64,000 bases of DNA, from assembly GCA_041392845.1 (NCBI GenBank), contig JAWKLG010000005.1:124001-188000 (forward strand), given 5' to 3'. The notes under the pieces were generated by a model. It did not search any database. It saw only the letters and a list, made by a program, of their open reading frames with translations, and had not been told where the DNA came from. The stretch's first letter is position 1. Every line of letters begins with the position of its first letter. This document shows positions 18,569 to 28,208 of the stretch, piece by piece. This DNA comes from JAGQWW01 sp041392845 (GTDB lineage: Bacteria > Bacteroidota > Bacteroidia > Chitinophagales > Saprospiraceae). A program made the translations under genes and the position numbers.

Positions 18569-19510
18569 TTAGAAAAATCTTGGATTCGTTAGATCCGCAC
18601 GATCATTGATGATATCAAATCGCAACAAAGCTTCAAAAGAACCTGACTGTTGCCTTGCAATTTTACTCATAGAGAAATCATAGGCAAGTCCAAGTCCCAG
18701 AGCACGATTGATTTGATAAAACATCAATAAATCAATAGATTCACCGTATCCGGAACCTCCGGTTCGGTAAGATAATCCAACTGAAACCTCATTTTCGAAT
18801 AAAACACTAAGGTTAACATCTAAATCAAGCGGAGCGTTTTCCACGTATTTCCCTAAAAGGGAAGGTCTGAGTCTTAATTTGTCATTCATTCTAAAAATAC
18901 CACCTGCCATCAAATAATAGTGTGGTTTCTCAACTGCAGTTACCTGAGTAGTACTATTGAATCCAATTTCATTGGACAAAAAAGCAGGAACAGAAACTCC
19001 CAGATAAAAATCTTTGTACATGGCAAAAGCACCGGCACCGAAATTACCGGTATACTGCTGTGCGTCATTCGCGCCGGAAGCAGAAGGATCGGTATAATCT
19101 CTAAGAATTACTTTGTCGCTTCCAAAATCAATTCCCAGGTATCGCAAGCTTCCCTGCAACCCAATTCTCACAGAAAAATCTTCGGTAAGCTTCAAATTGT
19201 AACTGTAGGCCATTGTACCTGAAAATGTTCTGGTAATTCCCGCAGTTCGATGGAATACAGAAAGGCCAAATCCTACGCTTTTATTAAAAAAGGGAGAATT
19301 GAAACTCAAGATCTGAGAAGTAGGAGCCCCTTCAAAACCCATCCATTGGCTTCTGTGAAGCAACGTAATGGAAGGAACCTCCCGCGCACCGGCGTAGCCC
19401 GGATTGAGCATGAGGTAATTGTTCATAAAATTGGTAAACTGACTTTCCTGTTGGCCCCAGCCAGTCATTGCGATGCATAAGAACGTTAAGAGCAGGTATA
19501 TTTTTTTCAT
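18569..19510 (-). CDS. PorP/SprF family type IX secretion system outer-membrane protein
   Basis: 313 residues: signal peptide (MKKIYLLLTFLCIAMTGWGQ), then the family start QQESQFTNFMNNYLMLNPGYAG, with SQWMGFEGAP, FNSPFFNKSVGFGLS and an end ALGLGLAYDFSMSKIA. These are hallmarks of PorP/SprF outer-membrane barrels. PorP/SprF proteins help secrete and attach proteins with type B sorting signals; such a protein (the HYR giant ending at 19609) is encoded immediately upstream on the same strand, and an OmpA/PD40 protein immediately downstream. This gene order is the usual one in Bacteroidota. Length and frame are normal. Confidence 0.95.
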   Translation of the reverse strand: MKKIYLLLTFLCIAMTGWGQQESQFTNFMNNYLMLNPGYAGAREVPSITLLHRSQWMGFEGAPTSQILSFNSPFFNKSVGFGLSVFHRTAGITRTFSGTMAYSYNLKLTEDFSVRIGLQGSLRYLGIDFGSDKVILRDYTDPSASGANDAQQYTGNFGAGAFAMYKDFYLGVSVPAFLSNEIGFNSTTQVTAVEKPHYYLMAGGIFRMNDKLRLRPSLLGKYVENAPLDLDVNLSVLFENEVSVGLSYRTGGSGYGESIDLLMFYQINRALGLGLAYDFSMSKIARQQSGSFEALLRFDIINDRADLTNPRFF

Positions 19511-19557
19511 CAGAATCTTATTGGTGGAGGATTAAAAAATATATGTTTAAGGCAATT

Positions 19558-19595
19558 GCCGGAACCATAGTAACATCGGCTACTCAGGTTCCGGC
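19558..19595. terminator. Hairpin after the type B giant (possible terminator)
   Basis: GCCGGAACC (19558-19566) pairs with GGTTCCGGC (19587-19595). Inside the loop AGTA and TACT can extend the stem. There is no clear U-tract directly behind it on the minus strand, so it may be a weak terminator or an mRNA processing element between the giant and porP/sprF. Confidence 0.4.
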
Positions 19596-19608
19596 TTAGT
19601 GCCTAGCA

Positions 19609-21333
19609 TCACCTAAATATGGTTATAAACCCTTTGATCGGTTTGGCATCTGCATTCCTTGTAAAGACATAATAATAGGTACCATCCGGAAGCGGACTTC
19701 CTTTGTAAGTACCCTCCCAGTCGTTTTGATAAGGAGCTGCATTGAATACCTCATCACCCCATTCGTTGAAAATGATGATTTGATTTTCAGGCTCTGAATT
19801 CGTTTCAAGGCAGGAGATAATCAACTGATCATTCATTCCATCGTTGTTTGGAGTGATTACCGTAGGAATAATACATTTTTCCTGGTCGTACTGGATATTT
19901 AAGGTCACTATCGAAGTTGTACAAAGGAATTGACAAGCATCGTAGCAAATCTCATAGGTGAAGAAGTCACTATCCAGTGCGTTTTCAAAAGGCGTATAAG
20001 TAAAGGATCCGTCCTTGTTATCTACCAGGGTTCCTTTGGAAGTACCACTTACCACATTGATGGTAAATGCCTGGTTTGGATCCAAGTCATCATTTAAAAG
20101 GACATTGAAATCAGTGGTTGTTTCAAAAATAACAGGGAATACATCCTGACCCAATACCGGCGCTTCAATGATATCTACATCCACCCCGGCAGAAACCGGT
20201 GATGTACATCCATCCGCATTGGTACCAAAGACAGTGTAGGTTCCTTCGTAATCAATTTCTACATTAGGAATAACCACCTGATTTCCTGTGGTGTTAATTG
20301 AAACCGGACCTGACCAGGTGTAGGTTACACCAGGTATCAATGGCGTAGTCAATACCAGCGTATCTTCCATATCGCAATACGCCGTTTGATTGACATCAAT
20401 AATCATTGGCGGCAAGCCTTCCGTTATGGTTACATTGAAACTGGTTTCGTTCATACAACCATTGGCATCTGTGATTTCGACAGTGTAGGTTCCAGACTGA
20501 GCGGCACCTACGTTTGGAATGACCGGACTTTGCTGGTTGGAAGTGAAGTTTTGAGGACCTGACCAGGACCAGCTTACAGCATTTCCACCATCTTCATTTA
20601 AAATCAGGTCTGTATTCTCATCAACACAAAGCAATGGATCATTGTAACCGGCATTGATGGCTGGAGGACCATTGACCTCAATATTCAAAGAAGCCGTATC
20701 CGTCGGACATCCAGCTACCGTAGCGAAGAAGAAGTAGTCATAGCTACCCGGAGAGGTTGGAATCACCGTGAAGCTTCTATTGTTATTTATAAATGTTAGA
20801 CCACTTCCCTGAGCCGGGCTTGACCACCATTTATACACTACTCCATTTAAAGAAGTATAAGACTGACCTTCCAATCGTACTGAATCACCCAAACAAATAG
20901 AGGATTGCAAAGGACTGATTACAGGCATAATAGGATTTGGTCCATTGGTTATTTCAACCAAAATGGAATCCATGCTCATACATCCGTCACCATTGGTTGC
21001 TGTTACATAATAGAATCCAGCATTGGCAGCTGTTACGTTTGGCACCACCGGATTTTGATTCATCGAACCAAAGGATCCGGGGCCAGACCATTGATAGGTG
21101 TAGTTCAATCCTATGCCTCCATTTTCAAACAACCTTAAGGTATCCGTTCCATCAGTACACAAGATTGGTCCATTGTAAGAAAGATCCAAATCCGGGAAGT
21201 CCTCTACATGCAAGATTATAGTTAGCGTGTCTGAAGGACAACCTCCGATAGAACCAAAGTAAATTATCTCATAATCGCCCGGGGCCGAGAAGGAAACGTC
21301 CACGGTGTTTATGTTTTGAGGATTCCAATTCAC
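19609..21333 (-). CDS. C-terminal fragment of the type B giant with T9SS type B (CHU_C) sorting domain
   Basis: 574 residues. Repeated Ig-like/SprB-like modules carry the signature YQWSGPGSF, WSWSGPQNF, YTWSGPVSI and NADGCTS. Then comes a cadherin-like segment (NVLLNDDLDPNQAFTI, GSFTYTPFENALDSD) and the gliding-motility-associated C-terminal domain (TVITPNNDGMNDQL, IIIFNEWGDEVF, GTYYYVFTRNADAKPIKGFITIFR). Type B domains need PorP/SprF-type partners; one is encoded 98 bases downstream. The annotated start is internal; the true protein begins at 26885. Confidence 0.8.
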   Translation of the reverse strand: MNWNPQNINTVDVSFSAPGDYEIIYFGSIGGCPSDTLTIILHVEDFPDLDLSYNGPILCTDGTDTLRLFENGGIGLNYTYQWSGPGSFGSMNQNPVVPNVTAANAGFYYVTATNGDGCMSMDSILVEITNGPNPIMPVISPLQSSICLGDSVRLEGQSYTSLNGVVYKWWSSPAQGSGLTFINNNRSFTVIPTSPGSYDYFFFATVAGCPTDTASLNIEVNGPPAINAGYNDPLLCVDENTDLILNEDGGNAVSWSWSGPQNFTSNQQSPVIPNVGAAQSGTYTVEITDANGCMNETSFNVTITEGLPPMIIDVNQTAYCDMEDTLVLTTPLIPGVTYTWSGPVSINTTGNQVVIPNVEIDYEGTYTVFGTNADGCTSPVSAGVDVDIIEAPVLGQDVFPVIFETTTDFNVLLNDDLDPNQAFTINVVSGTSKGTLVDNKDGSFTYTPFENALDSDFFTYEICYDACQFLCTTSIVTLNIQYDQEKCIIPTVITPNNDGMNDQLIISCLETNSEPENQIIIFNEWGDEVFNAAPYQNDWEGTYKGSPLPDGTYYYVFTRNADAKPIKGFITIFR

Positions 21334-24300
21334 TCCGGCAGAGACTTACTTCCCAATTGTATACAGGATTGACACCTGCAAGTAGAGAACCGGTCAGGGT
21401 GGTCATCTCATTGATACAAAGAGAAGTATCATTATCGGTTGCTGTCAATGAAGTCAGCGAAGGAGTAATTCCAATAATGATTACAATACTTGTCGTATCA
21501 GTACATCCTTCAGCCGTTGTTACTTCTAGATTGTATTGACCTGAATTTAATGGTGTCACATCAGGAATAACAGGTGATTGAATATTGGATGAGAAGGAAT
21601 TTGGTCCATCCCAATTCCAATTAGCAATATTGGTACCGGCTGCATCTGTATAACTTAATACCAAATCATCAGTGCCATTGGTACAAGAAACATCGGTATG
21701 AATAATGGTGATATCCGGATTTGGATTTACAACGATATCCAGACTAACTGTATCTGTACAACCGCCGGGAGTAGTACTTACAACTGTGTAAGTTCCACTT
21801 GCTGCGGGACTCAAATTGCTTAATAGCGTATCTGGTTGATTGCTGATGAAACCGTTTGGACCGGTCCACTGGTAGCTAACATTTGCTACAGCGCTAAACG
21901 CACTTAATTGCACATTACCGCCTGCGCATAAGGTATCCTGACTGGCTGTAGCAGCAAGGTCTTTTACACCAACTACGGTTATCGTTAGATTACAGAAGGA
22001 AACATTTCCTGCATTATCTTCTGCAAAGAAGTTGATATCCGTGATTCCAACAGGGAAGGTATCTCCACTTACAAGCGGATCCACCGGAACCTGTAATACT
22101 GTAGCAGAACCGCAATTATCTGTAGCGGCTGGAGGAATGTAGAACAATTGAACCGCCTCACAATTTCTTCCATTTGCTATGAATATTAAATCATCCGGAT
22201 CGCTGATAATCGTACCATCTGTATATACTTCAACACTTGCCGGACAAAGACTTATTTGTGGTGCAACGGTATCTCTTACGATTACATCGAAACTACAGAC
22301 TGTAGTGTTATTATTCGCGTCAGTAGCCATGTAGAAAACAGTAGTCGTTCCTAACGAGAAAGTATCGCCTGACATAAAATTGCTGGTAAAGCTTGTAACC
22401 TGACAATTATCCGATGCTGTTGGTGCTGTCCATGTTGCAATACCTTCACAGGTATTTGCTTGAGCGAAAACCGTGATGTTAGATGGACAGTTCGAGACTA
22501 CAGGTTCTTCAATATCAATTACGGTAACATTAAATGAACACGTATCGGGATCTCCTGTCATTCCATAAGCTATATACAATACCTCAGTAGTTCCTACCGG
22601 GAAAGTATCACCAGGCTCGAAATTGAAAATCAGGGTATCCATTCCACAACTTGGATCTACCGTTGGAAGTGTCCATGTAGCAGGGGCTCCACATAGCCCA
22701 GGTTCTGAATTCAAGGTAATATCAGAAGGACAATCGATGAACATCGGACCCACCGGATCTTCAACTGTAATTACAAAGGTGCAATTGGCTGAATTTCCAT
22801 TGGTTGAGGTTGCAGTATACACGATTAAATGTTGCCCCACATCCAAACTGGTACCTGATGGAACATTTACATCCAGTGTAATAGCACCTGCACATCCACC
22901 TGAAATGATTGGGGCATTCCAAAATACTGTTCTGCTACAACTATCCGGGTCCGCTAAAACTGTAAAGTCAACCGGGCAGTTTGAAAGCACAGGTGTACTG
23001 GTATCTTCTACAGTAACATTGAAAGAACAAGTTGATTCATTGCCTGATTGATCAATTCCTGTAATAGAAACATTGGTAGTTCCAATAGGGAAGGTGTCAC
23101 CTGGCATGTGACTGAAGGTCGTATTATCCAATACACAATTATCCAAAAAGTCAGGATTGGTCCAGTTGACGATTTGATAACAACTATCCGGGTCACCGTT
23201 TACGGTAATATCCATTGGACAATTGTTTACAACAGGTGCTATGGTATCCAAAATGTCAATTGCAAATGAACAGCCGGTTTCATTTCCGCTTAAGTCTCTT
23301 GCGTAATAAGTTACAATCTTAAGTCCTATATCTAAATTAGCCCCTGGTTGTATATCACTAAACAGGGTATCAATGCCACAATTATCACTGGCAGTAGGAA
23401 CCGTCCAGTTAACTGCTTGAGAGCAACTATCAGCATCAACATAAACTGTAAAGTTCGTTGGACAATTTTGAATCTGTGGCAAAAGAGTATCCACCAAAGT
23501 AACGTCGAAGGAGCACATAGAAGCGTTACCACTAGGATCTTTCGCAGTATAGGTAACAGCTGTTGTTCCTAATCCAAAATTAAATCCTGAAGGAATATCA
23601 CTATTCAAAGAGTCAACGGCGCAATTATCACTAGCTGTAGGAGCAGCCCAGAAATAGGCGAGTGTACAACTATCCTGACCAGCGTACAAAATGGTATCAA
23701 CCGGACAGTTTGCTAAAACCGGAGCTAAGGTGTCTAAAACAGTTACATCAAAATAGCAGTTGGAGAAGTTTCCATTTACATCCTCAGCTGTATACACTAC
23801 GGTGATGGTTCCCAAACCAAATATAGATCCTGAAGGAATATCACTATAAATCGTATCTACCCCACAATTATCTGTGGCAGTTGGAGCAGCCCAATTATAA
23901 TCAATCGTACAACTATCCTGTCCTACATATAATATAGTGTCGGTTGGACAATCCATCAATATTGGTAGAAGGGTATCAACCACATTGACCACAAAAGAAC
24001 AGCTTACTTCAGTCCCACTTTCATCACGGGCTGTATAGTTAACGGTATTGATTCCAATATCAAAAATAGAACCGTTAGGGATATCGCTGAATATCGTATC
24101 AACTGTACAATTGTCTGTAGCACTTGGGGCTGTCCAGGTGACTGCCAGGGTACAACTGTCTTGATTTACATAAACAGTAGTATCCATCGGACAATCCACC
24201 AATACCGGGGCTAAAGTATCTTGAACAATTACTTCAAAAGAACAGCTTAATGAATCACCTATAATGTCAACAGCAGTGTAGGTAACTGTAGTAGTTCCCA

Positions 24301-24391
24301 CATTAAAGCGTTGACCATCCAATTGATTCAAACCACTCGTTGCAGAAGTATCTGTCGTTGCACCTCCTAAAGTGTAGGGAAATGACTGCAA
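21269..24391 (-). CDS. Central fragment of the type B giant: about ten HYR repeats and Ig-like modules
   Basis: 1040 residues without a signal peptide. At least nine HYR repeats follow each other, each starting D-T-x-x-P-x-x-x-(D/N)CP and containing ATDNC or ASDNC and GT-x-V-x-Y-A-D. The period is 81-84 residues, and neighbouring units are also similar at DNA level. After GVKDLAATASQDTLCAGG come Ig/PKD-like modules (YQWTGPNGF, NWNWDGPNSF). The end VYNWEVSLCRSELESS is out of frame: the next frame continues SAGVNWNPQNINTVDV. HYR domains are extracellular beta-sandwiches of adhesive proteins. Confidence 0.75.
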   Translation of the reverse strand: MQSFPYTLGGATTDTSATSGLNQLDGQRFNVGTTTVTYTAVDIIGDSLSCSFEVIVQDTLAPVLVDCPMDTTVYVNQDSCTLAVTWTAPSATDNCTVDTIFSDIPNGSIFDIGINTVNYTARDESGTEVSCSFVVNVVDTLLPILMDCPTDTILYVGQDSCTIDYNWAAPTATDNCGVDTIYSDIPSGSIFGLGTITVVYTAEDVNGNFSNCYFDVTVLDTLAPVLANCPVDTILYAGQDSCTLAYFWAAPTASDNCAVDSLNSDIPSGFNFGLGTTAVTYTAKDPSGNASMCSFDVTLVDTLLPQIQNCPTNFTVYVDADSCSQAVNWTVPTASDNCGIDTLFSDIQPGANLDIGLKIVTYYARDLSGNETGCSFAIDILDTIAPVVNNCPMDITVNGDPDSCYQIVNWTNPDFLDNCVLDNTTFSHMPGDTFPIGTTNVSITGIDQSGNESTCSFNVTVEDTSTPVLSNCPVDFTVLADPDSCSRTVFWNAPIISGGCAGAITLDVNVPSGTSLDVGQHLIVYTATSTNGNSANCTFVITVEDPVGPMFIDCPSDITLNSEPGLCGAPATWTLPTVDPSCGMDTLIFNFEPGDTFPVGTTEVLYIAYGMTGDPDTCSFNVTVIDIEEPVVSNCPSNITVFAQANTCEGIATWTAPTASDNCQVTSFTSNFMSGDTFSLGTTTVFYMATDANNNTTVCSFDVIVRDTVAPQISLCPASVEVYTDGTIISDPDDLIFIANGRNCEAVQLFYIPPAATDNCGSATVLQVPVDPLVSGDTFPVGITDINFFAEDNAGNVSFCNLTITVVGVKDLAATASQDTLCAGGNVQLSAFSAVANVSYQWTGPNGFISNQPDTLLSNLSPAASGTYTVVSTTPGGCTDTVSLDIVVNPNPDITIIHTDVSCTNGTDDLVLSYTDAAGTNIANWNWDGPNSFSSNIQSPVIPDVTPLNSGQYNLEVTTAEGCTDTTSIVIIIGITPSLTSLTATDNDTSLCINEMTTLTGSLLAGVNPVYNWEVSLCRSELESSKHKHRGRFLLGPGRL

Positions 24392-24662
24392 CTGCCGCCG
24401 GATTATTGGTTAGCTTTAATTCCAAACTATCTACTATTGCAGAACATGAATCCAACTGATTGAAAACCATGGTATCATTTGGACATTCAATCATAAACCT
24501 GTTGTAGTTAGAACTTGTACAGTAAATGAGCAAGTGTCTCTGTTTCATTTCATCAACGGCATAGTAGGTTACCGTAGTAGAACCCGCTTTGAAAGTCTCC
24601 ACTTCATCGTCTTCTCCGTTTCCTGAAGTTGCTCCGGATAATTCAAAAAAGAATGGAGTCAA
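24303..24662 (-). CDS. Short HYR fragment of the type B giant with two compensating frameshifts
   Basis: The first 40 residues (AGSTTVTYYAVDEMKQR) are in the correct HYR frame. In the next 40 bases the correct continuation DTCSFTVQVLTTTG is in the +1 frame, and then FMIECPNDTMVF returns to the first frame. After LKLTNNPAAVA the coding frame moves to the one used by 21269-24391. The pattern shows two closely spaced single-base indels, typical of uncorrected sequencing errors. Confidence 0.5.
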   Translation of the reverse strand: MTPFFFELSGATSGNGEDDEVETFKAGSTTVTYYAVDEMKQRHLLIYCTSSNYNRFMIECPNDTMVFNQLDSCSAIVDSLELKLTNNPAAVAVISLHFRRCNDRYFCNEWFESIGWSTL

Positions 24663-24666
24663 TCCT

Positions 24667-25071
24667 TCAATTATCCATCACAGAAACAGGAGCCAGATTT
24701 TGAACTACAATTTGAGTATCCATGGTAATCACCATGGTATCTGTTCTACAAACGATAACTGGTGGATGTGGATCAGTTACGGTGATGTTGAAATTACAAT
24801 TATCGGTTTTACCCTCATCATCCGTTGCTACGAATGACAATGTATAATTTCCGGGGGCAAGTGGACTTCCATTTGCAGGACCAGACATTTGAGCAATGTC
24901 AACATCCATATCACAATCATCCGTTGCAATAAGGGCAGGCCATGAAACAACCGTTTCGCAACTATCTGAAGCAACATCCACCATAATATCAGATGGACAA
25001 TTTTGGAACATAGGATCTTCCATATCCAGAATTCTGAATACAGTTGATTCGAAGTCTATGTCCATGATCAA
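24667..25071 (-). CDS. Internal HYR fragment of the type B giant
   Basis: 134 residues: the end of the third cohesin-like unit, then FQNCPSDIMVDVASDSC, ATDDCDMDVD and FVATDDEGKTDNCNFNITV, an HYR domain. It then reads VIVCRTDTMVITMDTQIV and ends MDN-stop where the HYR pattern predicts MDNC. Coding resumes a few bases on in another frame (LTPFFFELSG), so the stop at 24667 is produced by an indel. Confidence 0.6.
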   Translation of the reverse strand: MIMDIDFESTVFRILDMEDPMFQNCPSDIMVDVASDSCETVVSWPALIATDDCDMDVDIAQMSGPANGSPLAPGNYTLSFVATDDEGKTDNCNFNITVTDPHPPVIVCRTDTMVITMDTQIVVQNLAPVSVMDN

Positions 25072-25421
25072 TTACCCCGGTTCCAAATCTTGCCACTTCA
25101 ATCGGCAAGGTAGCAAGGCCCCAAATGAAAGTAAGGAAGTATCATTTACGGTTCCTGTTATTTCAAAAGATATCTTTATGATACAGGAATCGTTTGGTAA
25201 ATTCAGGTAAAATGGATTTTGGAACATCAACCAGGCTATCCCAATTCTCCTCCGGCTGTATTTCCGGTTTCAAAAAGGGAAGTAGGTGGAAGGAAATCCA
25301 TATGAGAAACATATTTCAAAACAGATGTATCCCAAAACATACCATACTGCATCGTTGAAATACTGTCGAAATTTGCCACTTTGACATAAGCATCAATCAT
25401 ATTATCTGCATGATGCCGTAT

Positions 25422-26885
25422 CTACCACAAAACGGAAAGTAAGGTCTCCCATTTTGGTGCTTCGTTTACAATAATGTCAAAAGAACAAATTGCAGTGTTC
25501 CCAGCATCATCGGTAGCAGTGTATTCAACCGTAGTAGTTCCGACCGGAAAATCGTCTCCCGGATTAAAATTAGAGGTAAACGAAGTAAGATTACAATTGT
25601 CTGAGGCAGTTGGTGGGGTCCAGCTAAGCATGGTATCAATCGTTCCAAAAGGAACAGTAATCATAATATCAGACGGACAATTTGAAACAACCGGATCTGC
25701 ATTATCTTCTATGGTAACAGAACCATCCATTAAAACATATTCCGAAGGCATTAGAATTCCACCAGGCTTTGAAATTTCAATTGGAAGGGTACTCAAAGAA
25801 TCAAAAAAGATACTGGTTGACTGTCCACCCAGACCCGTTACATCAAATGTCATTTTTAAAATGGTGGTTCCATCGGGAATATCCTGACCTGCAGGAGGAG
25901 TAAAATCCAACCAATTAAGGCCTAAAACACCTTCTGCCTGGCGGGATGAATTTATAAATCCTGTAGGAGGCAGAAAATTGACACTTGAAACATATTTTAT
26001 AATAGCAGTATCCCACTTCATTCCAAATTGGAAAGTGGAAATCGTATCGAAATTATACACTTTCAAGTTGACCATGACTGTATCTGCAGAACAGTCTATG
26101 GTTCTATTATCCAATTCAAATCTTGGCAATCCTGCACTTCCACTTTGGCTAACTGTTACATCAAATTGGCAATCAACACTATTCCCTGCATCGTCTGCTG
26201 CAGTGTAAGTTACAGTGGTTGTTCCCAAAGGAAAAGATGCTCCGGGTGCGAAATTGGAAGTAAAAGATGCAACATTGCAATTATCGTCTGCTGTCGGGGC
26301 CGTCCAGTTTGCGATTCCTGACATAGCAGGCGGCGCAACCGATACATTGATATCAGATGGACAGGACGAGATGGTAGGATTTACAATATCGAAGACTTCA
26401 ACAGATCCCTGATTGATAACAATCTGGTTGTTGGGTATAATTCCTCCACCGTTTGCAAATTGAAAAGGGAAACCGGCTGTACCGCCGATTTCAACAGTAG
26501 TAAGACTTCCTCCGCCTCCAACCTGGTTGAAATTCAAAGTAAGAATAACCGTGCCTGCCGGTAGAGTTTCTCCGGAAATAGGCGGATTGAAATCAGCCCA
26601 CCCAATTCGGTATTCACCGGAGGCAACCATACTGGTGTTTTCAAGACCGGTAGGTGGCAGGTTAATTGCTGCACTTGTGAATTCAAGCACGTTTTCGTCC
26701 CACAATACGGCAAACTGAAAACTTCCGATGTTATCGAAATTATCAACTGTGATGTCCAGGCTAACCATATCCTGTTCACAATTAACCATTTGATCTTCAA
26801 CGGTTAGTGTCAGATTTTGACCGAATGTGGACGAAAGACTTGAGAAAAAATTAAATAAGAGCAGTGTAAAAATTAATTTTCTCAT
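25422..26885 (-). CDS. N-terminal fragment of the type B giant: signal peptide and two cohesin-like + HYR units
   Basis: 487 residues from MRKLIFTLLLFNFFSSLSSTFG. Two copies of a cohesin-like sandwich are visible (VDNFDNIGSFQFAVLWDENV, VYNFDTISTFQFGMKWDTAI, each followed by PPTG and TxILxxxF). Each is followed by an HYR domain (SCPSDINVSV..., NCPSDIMITV...) with TASDNC-x-x-x-SFTSNF and DDAGN. The cohesin-like domain binds carbohydrate or dockerin-type partners in other bacteria; here the ligand is unknown. The frame stops early at APKWETLLSVLW, which is out-of-frame sequence; coding continues in another frame at 25421 and below. Confidence 0.75.
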   Translation of the reverse strand: MRKLIFTLLLFNFFSSLSSTFGQNLTLTVEDQMVNCEQDMVSLDITVDNFDNIGSFQFAVLWDENVLEFTSAAINLPPTGLENTSMVASGEYRIGWADFNPPISGETLPAGTVILTLNFNQVGGGGSLTTVEIGGTAGFPFQFANGGGIIPNNQIVINQGSVEVFDIVNPTISSCPSDINVSVAPPAMSGIANWTAPTADDNCNVASFTSNFAPGASFPLGTTTVTYTAADDAGNSVDCQFDVTVSQSGSAGLPRFELDNRTIDCSADTVMVNLKVYNFDTISTFQFGMKWDTAIIKYVSSVNFLPPTGFINSSRQAEGVLGLNWLDFTPPAGQDIPDGTTILKMTFDVTGLGGQSTSIFFDSLSTLPIEISKPGGILMPSEYVLMDGSVTIEDNADPVVSNCPSDIMITVPFGTIDTMLSWTPPTASDNCNLTSFTSNFNPGDDFPVGTTTVEYTATDDAGNTAICSFDIIVNEAPKWETLLSVLW

Positions 26886-27251
26886 GACTTTGTCATTTTC
26901 TTATGTGTGATCGCTAGGCAAAAACTAAGCTGCAAAAATCTTAAGCCAGTTGCGGAAGAAACTGAAGAAAGACATCACCGGTGCTTAGCCGGGTCAATAC
27001 AGCGTTATTTTTTGTGGCTTTTCGTTTTCGGAAATTCATATGGCAAATACCCGTCCATTTTGAAAATCAGGGCTTATTTCCGATTGTTTTGAGCGTGTCC
27101 ACGTCTTTGAATTGATAATCAAAGGGTAGGGTGGATTAGGATGGTTCGGTGTTTTGGAATGTTTTTTTTGCCTTTTTCCTTATAAAATGAGGGATTAAAA
27201 AATAGCCGGGAACCCACTAAATATTGGGATTCCCGGCTCATATTTTAAATA
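26886..27251. other. Intergenic region between the two HYR giants
   Basis: 366 bases without a credible gene. It contains the terminator of the upstream giant (27204-27238). The part next to 26885 should hold the promoter of the type B giant; I see no clear TAnnTTTG box there. Confidence 0.5.
27204..27238 (-). terminator. Intrinsic terminator of the type A HYR giant
   Basis: AGCCGGGAACCCA (27204-27216) pairs with TGGG-A-TTCCCGGCT (27225-27238, one bulged A). On the minus strand the stem is followed by TATTTTTTAATC, a U-rich tail. It lies 14 bases past the stop of the giant at 27252. Confidence 0.75.
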
Positions 27252-28208
27252 TTATTCAAATAAAACCATTTTGCGTACAGAGCTTCCTGCATCTGAATCC
27301 AGACGGTAAAGGAATACTCCTGTTCCCGGCAATTCATTTTCACGGATTTTCACTTCGTTGTATCCTTGAACGAATTGTCCTTTTACGTTGTAAACCAATT
27401 TTCCGGATGCATCCATGATGCTGATTTGTGCTTCACCTGCTTCAGGTAGTGTAAATCCAATGATGGTTTCACCTCTGAATGGGTTAGGAACGTTTTGCTT
27501 CAATTCGAATGCAAATCCATCCGTTTCAAACGTATTGGTAGTTTTTTCGAAAACGATGTCCACCAAATTCAATTTCTTATCACCGGCCAAAACAACTTCC
27601 ATTGGAACCAAGGACTGGCTTGCACCTAGCACATTGCTCAATTGAACGTTATTGGTTTTGGTTCTGAAATACAAGGTGAACAATTCGGTACCATCATTTT
27701 CATACTGCGCATCCAAATTCATCCATCCAGTCGCAATCTTACCTTTTCCTGCAAGAGTTGTATTGAAGTTTCCGGCAGTTAAGTTTGCAAGTTCTCCTGG
27801 AACCATCTCAACATACTCCATTTGGTTCTCATCAAAATCGATGGTAAACTGGAAAGTATGAACTCCATTGAAGTTTCTGGCTTCAACCGGAATGGCAATC
27901 AAGCTACCAGACTGAGCTACCAACTCATCTTCTACTGTGAATTCAAAGATTCCCGAAGTTTGGTTGGTACCCGGTAGTTGTTTCATTGCAGGATTTGCAG
28001 TTGAATCAACGTCTCCAGTCTTGATTGCAATGAAATCCAATCCACTCATATTCATCGTTACCGGATTAACTCCGATAAACTCATTGAATGGCATTGAGAA
28101 AGGATTAGATGGCAAAGCAGGACTTGCAGGTATAAATCTCCAGGAAGTATTACCAGGTACTGATGCAATATTTCCTAGCGCAAGCTGAAGGATATTAGAA
28201 GGCATCAA
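27252..28208 (-). CDS. C-terminal fragment of the type A HYR giant with T9SS type A sorting domain
   Basis: 318 residues. It opens with the end of a dockerin-like region (SNILQLALGNIASVPGNTSW, SGLDFIAIKTGDVDSTANP). Next is a cohesin-like domain (EARNFNGVHTFQFTIDFDEN ... KIATGWMNLDAQ ... LFTLYFRTKT). The final 90 residues are a type A sorting domain (ELKQNVPNPFRGETIIGFTL, AQISIMDASGKLVYNVKG, GVFLYRLDSDAGSSVRKMVL). The C-terminal domain directs secretion and anchoring by T9SS. The upstream frame is lost at 28208. Confidence 0.8.
   Translation of the reverse strand: MMPSNILQLALGNIASVPGNTSWRFIPASPALPSNPFSMPFNEFIGVNPVTMNMSGLDFIAIKTGDVDSTANPAMKQLPGTNQTSGIFEFTVEDELVAQSGSLIAIPVEARNFNGVHTFQFTIDFDENQMEYVEMVPGELANLTAGNFNTTLAGKGKIATGWMNLDAQYENDGTELFTLYFRTKTNNVQLSNVLGASQSLVPMEVVLAGDKKLNLVDIVFEKTTNTFETDGFAFELKQNVPNPFRGETIIGFTLPEAGEAQISIMDASGKLVYNVKGQFVQGYNEVKIRENELPGTGVFLYRLDSDAGSSVRKMVLFE

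Larger units (their letters stand above)
19609..26885 (-). pseudogene. Giant HYR/cohesin-like surface protein with type B sorting signal, interrupted by frameshifts (whole locus)
   Basis: Read across about six frame changes, the locus encodes one protein of roughly 2400 residues. Order: signal peptide; three cohesin-like + HYR units; about ten HYR repeats with a period near 81-84 residues; several Ig/PKD-like modules (WSGPGSF, WSGPQNF, WTGPNGF); a cadherin-like spacer; and a C-terminal type B (gliding-motility-associated) sorting domain (IPTVITPNNDGMNDQL ... GTYYYVFTR). Breaks lie near 21340-21348, about 24390, about 24500 and 24540, 24662-24667, and in 25075-25420. The third cohesin unit (VKVANFDSISTMQYGMFW) is out of frame between 25422 and 25071. 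The frames stay otherwise free of stops, so the losses look like single-base indels. Probable adhesin or matrix protein exported by T9SS with help of the adjacent PorP/SprF protein. Confidence 0.8.

Noticed and set aside
19609..24391. Regular DNA repeats that could suggest a CRISPR array
   Set aside because: The period is about 245 bases and encodes HYR domains of 81-84 residues; there are no short direct repeats with unique spacers and no cas genes.
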